From the NCBI GenBank assembly GCA_043228905.1, contig JBHGNT010000005.1:868001-932000 (forward strand): DNA of 64,000 bases. The letters are read 5' to 3'. Positions 1 through 9,128 of this stretch are shown piece by piece. Numbering within the stretch: position 1 is the first letter of the stretch; every line of letters begins with the position of its first letter. Source of the stretch: Azolla caroliniana. Its lineage: Eukaryota; Polypodiophyta. The position numbers and the translations under genes were made by a program. The notes beneath the pieces are model-generated. The model was given only the letters and a program-made list of their open reading frames with translations, was not told where the DNA came from and made no database searches.

Positions 1-118
1 ACTTGGTGAAGCGGAAGAGGCTCTCGACGGAGCCGGAACCGGAGAAGCCGGTGGAGGTGCGGACTACGCACTTAGAAGACACAACCCTAGAAGACGAGTT
101 GGCGGAAACCCACTACGA
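1..118 (+). pseudogene. Element B, gag-protease fragment left of insertion A
   Basis: The frame beginning at base 3 reads LVKRKRLST, then VEVRTTHLEDT, and ends AETHYD. This is the linker between nucleocapsid and protease of the gypsy family also present as A, C and G. The frame breaks exactly where the LTR of A starts and resumes at 7173 with AKPHWARAT; the relatives read HYSRPHWARAT without interruption. The piece is therefore the left flank of an insertion into an older copy, not a separate gene. Everything upstream, including B's own 5' LTR and gag start, lies outside the window. Confidence 0.85.
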
Positions 119-775
119 TGTCGTGAAGAAAACCGTCCACAAGCGGAATCGGTGCACCGGAGCGTAGGAACCGGCTCTTCATGCACGTGCGTCTTATGTA
201 ATACAAAAGAGGGAATTAGGTACATAGAAGATCCTAGGTAGGTAGATTCGGTAGGTAGGAAGTTAATGGGAAATGGCTCCTTCCTTGCCTATAAAAGGAG
301 GGAGACGAGGAGGGGAGACAGGATCGCAGAGAGTCGAGGACGAAGTGCTGTCGGTTTGTGGGCGAAGGCTTCTCTCTCTCTCTCTCTGGCTCGCAAACTC
401 CATAGCTTCTTTCTGTGCAGGTTTCGGGAGGCTCGCGCTGCTCTGAGGAATGCCCGAGTGCTTCCGGCAGCACCTCCAACCTGCTCCTTTCTTTCTGTGC
501 GTTTACGAACAGGCATCGGCATCTGTTCGCCGGCCTGTTCGGTTGTAACCGACTTCGTGTTTTTGTTGTTTGTCTCTGTTAATATATACTTACATACCGT
601 TGTGCCTCTCTGTGTTGTTTTCCACGCTCGCGTCTTCGTGTCGAAGGGCCGTGTCCCTGTGGATCTACGCCCACACGTAGTGGGTTCCTTCCTTTCTCCT
701 TTCCCTATTTGCTCTTCGGTACAAGACCCTCGAGGTCCCGCCTCATTCCACGCATCCGCGAGGAGTACCTCGACA
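119..775 (+). repeat. Element A 5' LTR
   Basis: Direct repeat of 6516-7172, equal length. Starts TGTCGTGAAG and ends CTCGACA, three bases before the primer-binding site. Holds a TATA box, a CT-rich tract at about 371-389, and the U5 motif GACC-N5-GGTC followed by CCGCC that recurs in the other gypsy LTRs here. Confidence 0.95.
290..296 (+). promoter_or_regulatory. TATA box of element A 5' LTR
   Basis: TATAAAA inside CCTATAAAAGGAG, about 80 bases upstream of a (CT)n tract. The 3' LTR carries the same box at 6687-6693. This is the expected place for an LTR polymerase II promoter. Confidence 0.7.
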
Positions 776-778
776 TCT

Positions 779-796
779 TGGTGAACCCGACGTGAA
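779..796 (+). other. Primer-binding site of A, matches tRNA-Trp 3' end
   Basis: TGGTGAACCCGACGTGAA begins three bases after the LTR. Its reverse complement ends TCGGGTTCACCA, which from memory is the 3' end of plant cytosolic tRNA-Trp including CCA. The same 18 bases occur beside the LTRs of C and J. Confidence 0.8.
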
Positions 797-818
797 AGAG
801 GCGGCAGAAGAGAAGAAG

Positions 819-2945
819 ATGAAAGGGTCGGATCTTGCGAAGGCCATGGCTTCGGCCGTGGATCGGATATTGAGCGCACGCGAGGGCTCCGGCGCCCTCG
901 ACAGAGCCATTGAGGCGGTCGTCGGTACGATCAGCCGGTTCAGCGGAAAGGATGCCACGAAGTATTTGGCGTCCTACGAGGCAGAAATGCTGATGCGGGA
1001 CATTCCGGAAGAGAGGCGTCTTGCCGGGTTCCCTCGAGTGGCGATGCCGAGCATCCATGCGGAGGTGCTCGAGGTGCGGGCGGAGAGCCGTACCTGGGAG
1101 GAGTTCGAAGGTCGACTCCTAGAAAAATACGGGCTGGACGACGCGCTCCGGCTTTCGAAACGGGACTTCATGGAGTGGGTGGAGTCCCCCGGCAAGGGAA
1201 GAAACGCGTCGGCACTCCTCCGGGAGTTTGAAGAACGCTTTGCGCGTCTTTCGGCGCTTGACCGAACCATTCTGGATACGAGCTGGGTCCTACTGTTCGT
1301 CAAGTTGGTGGACGAGCGGGACCGGGATCAAGTCGGCTCCTTGCTGGAAACCGAAGACGGGCTGACGACCGACTGGGCTGCGGTTAAGAGAGTCTGTGGC
1401 CGTTTCGACAAACGGCGAGAATGGGCTGACAACGGGGCGGCTGGTGCGGGCTCTATCACAACAAGGAGGCTTGAACCGGCACCGCAAGGGCGAAGGGAAG
1501 AAACCCGGGAATGGCTCGAAACCGGTCCGGCTTCGACCAGCATGGTCAGTGGCTCGTCTGGAGGAGCAGCGCTGGAGGAGTTGACGCGGGCGATAAAGGA
1601 TCTCCAGATCGCCCAGACTTGAAGGGAAGGCGGCGAACCGGCTCGTGACCGACGGCCGGTGGCAGGGAACAGGTGCATGTGGTGCGACGAGGTCGGCCAC
1701 ATCCGGAAGGATTGCGGCGATTTCGCAGAAGCGTTGAGGAACCGGGTGGTGTACCTGTGGGAAAGCCGGGTGCACGCCGGCGACACCAGAAGGGCCCTAA
1801 AACGAAACGACGAGCGAGGAGGAATGAAGAGACTGATGGAAGAGGCAGCGGCCTGACACGTGGAGGCCATCCACTACTCGGCGTCGACCGACATTCGGGT
1901 CGGGGGCAGCGAGGCCCGAAAGGAGGGCAAAGACGGATTCTGGTCGGCAATGCTGGAAGGTCTTGCCGGCGCACGGCTAAGGAAAGATGAAACGGACCGC
2001 GCTGAGAGACGGGTCCGGGAAATAACCGGGTGGAGTGATCCGGTCGAGGAGAAGACGAGCTTCGTAGAAGCCGCCTGCCGGAACTACGAGGCTCTGGTAG
2101 AAGACAAACAAGTGGGGAAAGCCGGAGCGGCCGGGCCCTCACAACGGTACGAGACCCGATTCGGGCAACGACGGAATGATGCCGGTGGGTCCAGCTCGCA
2201 AGATAACCCCAGGAAGGGCGGATACCGACTGGGGACGGAAATAGAAAGGACTACGGACCTACGAAAGGTCCTAGAGGAACGGATCCTCGACAGCAAGGTG
2301 GAGCTGTCATTGCAAGAGGTGCTAGGGATCGCCAAGAAGGAGTTCCACGACTCCATTGTGGACCTGGTGAAACGGAAGAGGCTGTCGACGGAGACGGAAC
2401 CGGAAAGACCGGTGGAGGTGCGGACGACGCACATCGACGACTTGGCGCTGGAAGATGAGTGGGCGGAGAGCCACTATTCGAGGCCGCACTGGGCCCGAGC
2501 GACCACGGAGACCCCGGTAAAGATCGGAGATGTTCAGGAACCGGTGGTGGCACTGGTGGACCACGGTTCGGAAATAAACCTGATGTCCATGGACTTCTAC
2601 AAAAAGGGAAAGTGGCCGATCAACACCAAGCACGGGTGGAAGATACGGGCGGCGACACGCGCCACCGAGGAACTGCACGGGGCCTGCCCAAACGTGCGAG
2701 TAAAGATCGGCGACGTCGAGATTGACCAGCACTTCTTCGTACAAGAGAGGTCCTCGCACCCGGTCATATTAGGGGAACCATACATCACGGCGGCGCGAAT
2801 GGAGACCAAGGTGCTGGACAACGGTTTGGCCTACGCGAGGGTCAAAAGCCAGGACGGGCGCCATTGGGTCCAATTTCTGACGGTACGGCCGAACCACGAG
2901 CGAAACCGCGAATCCCTCGGTGGCGAGAACCGGGAGGATTTTTAG
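819..2945 (+). pseudogene. Element A gag-protease ORF with two premature stops
   Basis: One frame runs from ATG 819 to TAG 2943-2945, broken by TGA at 1620-1622 and 1854-1856. Copies C and G have CGx codons at these places, so each looks like CGA to TGA. The N-terminal ~250 residues are a helical gag region shared with C, G and J. A zinc knuckle C-X2-C-X4-H-X4-C (CMWCDEVGHIRKDC) lies at 1674-1715. The aspartic protease motif near 2559 reads VDHGSEIN, with H where D-S-G or D-T-G is usual, and is followed by an ILGEP strand near 2767. The real start could be a little upstream, but 819 is the first ATG after the primer site. The product would form the particle and cut the polyprotein. Pol follows in the -1 frame. 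Confidence 0.88.
2937..2945 (+). promoter_or_regulatory. Candidate -1 frameshift site at the gag-protease stop
   Basis: The codons GAT TTT TAG end gag-protease. The Phe tRNA on TTT can slip back one base onto another TTT and continue as TTA into the pol frame. The same nine bases end gag-protease in C (about 23870-23878) and G (34077-34085). In B one T is missing (GATTTTAAG). Slippage is inferred; no experiment is implied. Confidence 0.5.
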
Positions 2946-5900
2946 AGAGGGCTGCCAAGGCGTGGGGCCGAGACAGTCCGGACACTCGGGAAAGACCCCA
3001 CGACTGTACGATAGAACCGAAATCGAAGGAACCCTGTACGATAGGTAGGAAATTTTTCTTCTCCGACAACGGAGGGTGTATGATAGTCGGCATCGTTGGC
3101 CGAGAAAAGACAAGGGCGGAAGTGCGACTTCAAGCGTGCGGAGTTCTTGGCCCGGACGAGGAAATCAGCGGGGCCGTGGAGGCGGTCTCCTTCGACGACA
3201 CCTTGGGGATGCTGAGGAAGGTAGCCGGAGAAGACCTTAACGAAGACCGGACGATACCGGTATGTTCCGAAGAGATGTACGAAGTCATCGCGAACTTCAG
3301 CCAGGGGCTCCGGTCGGATCAGACGGCCCGAGTTAGCACGAAGTACAAGACTGTGGACCAGAAGGTAAGGCCAGTCGCGGCACCCTTACCGGAGGGCAGC
3401 GAGTTCCGAATCAGAGGGGTTGCGTCGGACCCCAGTTTACGAGATCCGGCCTGCATAGGACACACCTTCACCGACGGGACGCTCCGGGAGCTCAAGATCG
3501 GTGGGGGCGGGTTCCTACTGCCGGCGGAGGAAGACCGGTTTCGGAGAATGCTCGGAAGGCACGGGAAAGCCTTCACATTCTCACCGGAAGAGATCGGGTG
3601 CGTAGACCCGACAATCGTGGAGCCGATGATGATATTCACGGTACCGCATGTACCGTGGAATCTCAAGCCGATTCCAGTACCGAGAGCTCACATCCCGAAG
3701 TTGATGGAGCTATTGAGGCAGAAAGTCGATATGGGCATTCTCGAACCGTCGAGTGCCCCATACTCGAACCGATGGTTTACCGTGCCAAAGAAAAACGGAA
3801 CATTGCGCTTCATTCAAGACCTGCAGCCGGTCAACAGAGTGACCATTCGGAACGCAGGAATCGGACCGACCATAGACGAGTTCGCGGAGGCCTTCGCCGG
3901 AAGGTCGATTTACTCGGTCGGTGATCTGTACTCGGGGTACGACCAGTTCCAGCTAGCCGTGGAGAGCAGAGACATTACGACGATGCGAACCCCCCTCGGC
4001 CTAGTGCGAATGTGTACCATGCCGCAAGGAGCGACCAACTCGGTGGCCCACATGGTGAATGCAATGAACAAGGTACTGAGGGATTGCATCCCGGACATCA
4101 CCATGCCGTTTCTAGACGACATCCCTATCAAAGGGTGCCCGGTGGAAGAGAAGGACGAGACACTCGGACCGGACGGATGCCGGCGATTCGTGGCAACACA
4201 CATCGACGACTGCGAGAAGGTGCTACAAAGGCTAGAGGATGTGAGGCTCACCTCCTCCGGGGAGAAATCGGCCTTCAGGCAATCAGAAATCCTGGTGGTC
4301 GGACACCTATGTGGACCATATGGCCGGAAGCCGTCTCCGGCAAAGGTAGAAGCCATCTCCGCGATGAAGACCGACTGTAGCTCGGTTACGGAAGTTCGGA
4401 GGTTCCTGGGGGCATGCACGTTCTACCACATATGGATCCCGTATTACGCCCACGTTGCGGAGCCGCTATACGGGTTGCTGAAGAAAGGGCGAAAATTAGA
4501 GTGGCGAGACGAGCACACGGAGTCGGTCCGGAAGTTGAAGGAAGCTCTTGCGGCAGCACCGGCGCTCCGGAAGGCTGTCTACGAGAAGGGTACCCCGGTA
4601 TACATAACGGTGGATACGAGTCCGACCGGGATCGGATGGGTTGTCAACCAAGAAGACGGGGACGGCATTCGGTTCCCGATCCGATTCGGCGCGAAGGTCC
4701 TCAGTGAGCGACAGCGAGGGTACTCCCAGGTTAAACGCGAACTCTGGGGTATCGTTTCGGCAGTAAAGGCCGACAAAGACTACCTGATCGGGACAGAAGT
4801 GATTATCGAGACGGATTGCCTACCAATTCTCGGCATGGTTTCCGGATGCGCGACACTGGACCTAGCGATGCTCAGGTGGATAGCGTACATCAAGTCCCTA
4901 GATCTGGAAATACGGCACATTTTCGGAAAGGACAACGCCATAGCCGACATGCTTTCGAGGGCGAGGTTTGATGACGAGGGCGGCATGGTTTCGGAGGACG
5001 AAGAAGTCGGCGTGGACTTCTTCGAGGCGGCGTACGTGACGACCGATGGGATGAGCACTCCGGCACTTAACGGCTTCGACGAGAGCAAGTACGACGGCGA
5101 GTGGCTCCAGATCGGTGGATTTTTGAGGACAATGACGCCGGATGCGTCATGGACGAAGGACGAGGCCAACCGGATCCGGAAGAAAGCTTACCGATTCTTT
5201 CTCCGGGACGGATACTTATGGAAGCACCCGAAGAAGAGGAACGACGTCCCGCTCCGGGTGGTGGCGATGAAGGAAGAACAGGAGGAGCTGCTGACGGCTT
5301 ACCACGACAGCCCTTGGGCTGGACACCGTGGAACGTGGGCCACGTTCGAGAAGATAAAGGGGAAGTATTGGTGGCCGGGACTGTACCGGGACGTGCATTG
5401 GTTCGTGACAACTTGCGAGAGCTGTCAAATGCACTCCGTAGTCCGACATCGGGACGAGCTTCACCCTACGTATCCTCCTCCGACCATCCACTTCAAATGG
5501 ATGGTAGACCTGGTGACGATGCCGATGGGAGTAGGACAGATGCGGTATCTGGTCCTGGCTCGGGAAGATCTGACGAACCAGGTGGAAGGCCGGGCCCTTC
5601 AGAACAAAACGACCGCGGCCGTATGTCGGTTCCTGATTGAGGACGTGATATGCCGGTACGGGTGCGTCGGGAAGATCGTGGCTGATCGCGGGGAGTTGGA
5701 CGTCGAAGAGGCCGAGGAGCTGTTCGACCGGCTAGGAGTCAACCTCTCGCTTACCACTGCGTACAATCCGGAGGCAAATGGGAAGGTGGAGCGCGGACAC
5801 GGACCGATCGTCAAGGTGCTAGTTCGGGCATGCGGAGGACAAGTCGGGAACTGGCCGCGGCTATTGCCTTATGCGTTGTGGGCGGACCGAACTACGCACA

Positions 5901-6442
5901 GTTCGGTAACCGGATTCATGCCGGCAGAGCTCATGTTTGGGCAGAAGCCGATCATGCCGATGGAACGTATGATCTCCTCATGGGCAACCGTGGATTGGAG
6001 AGACGAGATGAGCCGGGAGGAACTGTTGACGGCGCGCATACGGCAGCTCGAGTGAAGACCGGAGGACGTGGAGCAGGCTGCGGAAAAGCTTCGGGTGGCA
6101 AGGACGAGGAACAAAGCCCGGTTCGACCGGACGCACCGGCTTCGACCGAAGAAGATCGAGGAAGGCGACTGGGTGCTAGTCTATGACAGCAGCCTCGACA
6201 ACCAACACCGAGCGACACGGAAGTTCGCAAGAAGGTGGTTCGGGCCTTACGTGGTACAAAGCGCCAACGACAACGGGACGTACCATCTGGCGGAACTCGA
6301 CGGCAAGAGAATGGCGATACCGGTAGCTGGGAAGCGGATCAAAGTGTTCAAGAAGCGTCACGACGACGGCCCGGATCCGGTTAACCTGGACTACGACGAC
6401 GAACGATCCGAAACCGAGGAAGAACCGACGAGCGGGGAATGA
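2942..6442 (+). pseudogene. Element A pol: RT, RNase H, integrase
   Basis: A single frame, -1 to gag-protease, runs to TGA at 6440-6442 with one internal TGA at 6053-6055 (CGG in relatives). It begins with a ~230-residue spacer containing KYKTVD-KVRPVAAP. Reverse transcriptase follows, with DLYSGYDQ and the catalytic FLDD at 4109-4120. RNase H begins near VDTSPTGIGW (about 4610) and contains ETDCLPILG and DMLSRARF. Integrase has an HHCC zinc region near 5300-5430, catalytic D at 5507 (WMVDLV) and 5684 (ADRGEL), E at 5789 (KVERGHG), and a GPY/F-type module RRWFGPYVV near 6230. I see no chromodomain. From memory, the spacer and the FLDDIPIKG wording resemble gypsy elements of fungi, algae and early land plants more than flowering-plant chromoviruses. 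Confidence 0.9.
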
Positions 6443-6502
6443 AGACTGGACCGGTTTTCTCCGTCCCAACTCAATTTGGCGCATGCCGGTGGATGTGCGG
6501 TT

Positions 6503-6515
6503 AGGTGGGGGCGGA
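6503..6515 (+). other. Polypurine tract of A
   Basis: AGGTGGGGGCGGA directly abuts the 3' LTR start. The same tract, or its reverse complement on minus copies, abuts the 3' LTRs of B, C, G and J. Confidence 0.75.
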
Positions 6516-7172
6516 TGTCGTGAAGAAAACCGTCCACAAGCAGAATCGGTGCACCGGAGCGTAGGAACCGGCTCTTCATGCACGTGCATCTTATGTAATA
6601 CAAAAGAGGGAATTAGGTATATAGAAGATCCTAGGTAGGTAGATTCGGTAGGTAGGAAGTTAATGGGAAATGGCTCCTTCCTTGCCTATAAAAGGAGGGA
6701 GACGAGGAGGGGAGAGGGGATCGCGGGGAGTCGAGGACGAAGTGCTGTCGGTTTGTGGGCGAAGGCTTCTCTCTCTCTCTCTCTGGCTCGCAAACTCCAT
6801 AGCTTCTTTCTGTGCAGGTTTCGAGAGGCTCGCGCTGCTCTGAGGAATGCCCAAGTGCTTCTGGCAGCACCTCCAACCTGCTCCTTTCTTTCTGTGCGTT
6901 TACGAACATGCATCGGCATCTGTTCGCCGGCCTGTTCGGTTGTAACCGACTTCGTGTTTTTGTTGTTTGTCTCTGTTAATATATACTTACATACCGTTGT
7001 GCCTCTCTGTGTTGTTTTCCACGCTCGCGTCTTCGTGTCAAAGGGCCGTGTCCCTGTGGATCTACGCCCGCACGTAGTGGGTTCCTTCCCTTCTCCTTTC
7101 CCTATTTGCTCTTCGGTACAAGACCCCCGAGGTCCCGCCTCATTCCACGCATCTGCGAGGAGTACCTCGACA
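6516..7172 (+). repeat. Element A 3' LTR
   Basis: 657 bases, TGTCG...CGACA, aligned to 119-775 with about 16 substitutions and no length change. B protein sequence resumes at the next base. Confidence 0.95.
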
Positions 7173-8334
7173 ACGCGAAGCCGCATTGGGCCAGGGCAAC
7201 TATGGAAACCCCTGTGCAGATGGGCGACGTTCCGGAACCGGTGGTGGCCTTGGTAGACCATGGATCCGAAATCAACCCTGATGTCCATGGATTTCTACAA
7301 GAAGGGTAAATGGCCAATCAACACCAAGCATGGGTGGAAGATACGCGCGACGACGCGTGCTACGGAGGAGCTGCATGGTGCGTGCTCGAATGTACGCGTA
7401 AAGATCGGTGACGTCGAGATAGATCAACATTTCTTCGTGCAGGAAACATCCTCGCACCCGGTGATTCGCGACGAACTGTACATCACGGTAGCACGCATGG
7501 AGACGAAGGTGTTGGACAACGGTTCGGCGTACGTGTGCATCAAGAGCCAAGACGGTCGACATTCCGTCCAATTCATGATTGTACGTCCCAACCATGAGAG
7601 GAATCGCGAGACCCTCGGTGGCGACAACCGAGGGGATTTTAAGAGAGGGCTATCAAGGCGTGGGGCCGTGGTAGTCTGGACGTACCGGAAGAACCTCACA
7701 CATGTACAGTAGATAGGAAGTTTTGGTTCTCCGAAAACGGAGGTTGTACTATAGCCGGCGTTAGCGGCCGGGAGAGGAAGCGAGCGGAGGAGCGGCTCAG
7801 GGGATGCAGAGTCCTCTCCCCTAACGAAGAAATCAGCGGCGCTGTGGAGGCGGTTTCTCTTGACGACACCTTGGGCGAGTTGCGAAAGGTGATCGGTGAA
7901 GAACTTAGAGAAGACTGGACCGTTCCGGTTAGTTCGATGGGAATGTACGAAGTCATCGCAGACTTCGGGGAAAGGATCGGGTCGGATCGGACAGCCCGCG
8001 TGGATACAAAGTACAAGACTGTGGACCGGAAGGTGAGGCCAGTCGCGGCACCCTTGGCGGAGGGCAGTGAGGAGCGGATAAAAGGGGTCGCGTCGGACCC
8101 GAGTTTACGGAATCCGGTTGGCATAGGGCACTGGTTCACTGACATAACGCTACGGGAGCTCAAGGTCGGTGGGGGTGGCTTTCTACTACCGGCGGAGGAG
8201 GACAAGTTTCGAAGAATGCTCGGAAGGCATGGGAAAGCCTTTGCGTTCTCGCCGGAGGAGATTGATTGCATGGACCCGACGATCGTCGAACCGATGGTGA
8301 TCTTCACGGTACTTCATGTACCGTTGTCGCGTTG
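7173..8334 (+). pseudogene. Element B protease and pol N-terminus
   Basis: Continues the reading frame broken at 118: AKPHWARAT, then the protease motif VDHGSEIN near 7257, ILGEP altered to IRDEL, and VRPNHERN. An extra base near 7277 (ATCAACCCTGATG) shifts the frame within INLMS. The gag-protease end reads GGATTTTAAGAG rather than the TTTTTAG of A, C and G, so the stop and slip site are lost. The pol spacer with KYKTVDRKVRPVAAP follows in another frame (7844-8334) and stops at HVP where the LTR of C begins. Still recognisable throughout, so decay is moderate. Confidence 0.8.
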
Positions 8335-8470
8335 CTACGCGCGTGCGTGGAGAACAAGGCGGGACCACTGGGGTCTTGGACCGAGGAATAGGTGAGAAAA
8401 GGGAGAGAGAGAGAGACGCTCACACACGTATAGACAAAGAAGCGCATGGGGACGTGGCCCAACAACACAG

Positions 8471-8527
8471 GAGACACGAGTTGAGAGACACGAGTTGAGA
8501 GACACGAGTTGAGAGACACGAGTTGAG
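8471..8527. repeat. 14-base tandem repeat inside C 3' LTR
   Basis: About four copies of GAGACACGAGTTGA. The partner LTR at 26186 has one copy, so the array grew after insertion. Confidence 0.9.
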
Positions 8528-8828
8528 AACACTAGCGTATGTATATAAATATGTGTATGTATTTGTATGTATGCAGACGACTCGAACGGTTACAGCCGAT
8601 CAGGTCGGCGAGATGGATGCCGGTGCCTAATCACCCACGCACGCAGGGGAGCAATATGGAGATTCTGCCGGAAGCACACGGGCGTTCCACGAAGCAGAAT
8701 CAGCCTCCTGAGAACCTGCGCAAAAGAAATCTATGGAGAACGACAGTGAAGAAGAGCTCGGTCCCAGTCCGACAGCACTTCGTCCCCTCTAGCGCGCGAT
8801 TCTCTCCTTCTCTCCCCATCTCCCTCTC

Positions 8829-8835
8829 TTTTATA
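8829..8835 (-). promoter_or_regulatory. TATA box of C LTR
   Basis: TATAAAA on the minus strand (TTTTATA on plus), repeated in the other C LTR near 26500. Same relative position as in A. Confidence 0.55.
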
Positions 8836-9128
8836 GCTCAAGGAGGGAGGCCGTTTCACCCGTTTACATCACATTAATTCTTTGTCCTTTTGGACAGAGA
8901 TACTCCTCGATTTCCCCTATAGAATATTGCTACCTAGGGTTTGACTTTCGTACCTACCTATCTACTATACAACAAGGGACGTGCCCACGTGTAAGGGCCG
9001 GTTCACACACGCTATACACGGTTTGCGCCTGGGGACGGTTTTCTTCACGACATCCACCCCCACCTAACCGCGCATCCACTGGTATGCGCCAAAATTGGGT
9101 TCCTACGGGAGAAAACCGATCCTTGCTT

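Larger units (their letters stand above)
119..7172 (+). mobile_element. Element A: full-length Ty3/gypsy LTR retrotransposon
   Basis: Two 657-base LTRs (119-775, 6516-7172) flank gag-protease and pol in the same orientation. LTR ends are the 5-base inverted repeat TGTCG...CGACA. The LTRs differ at about 16 positions by eye (roughly 2.4%), so this is not a very recent insertion. The flanks are ACGA on the left and ACGC on the right. The uninterrupted target should read CACTACGCGAAG, so this is a 4-base duplication with one later change. Domain order is gag, zinc knuckle, protease, RT, RNase H, integrase, the gypsy order. Three in-frame TGA stops make it non-functional as it stands. Confidence 0.93.
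8335..9052 (-). repeat. Element C 3' LTR
   Basis: 718 bases. Read on the minus strand it starts TGTCGTGAAGAAAACCGTCC, like A, and ends CAACGCGACA. Longer than its partner mainly because of a short tandem repeat at 8471-8527. Confidence 0.92.

Noticed and set aside
266-879. Long ORFs on both strands through the A LTR (and the same at 6663-7288)
   Set aside because: They span TATA box, CT tract and LTR end and match no family; they reflect GC-rich sequence with few stops.
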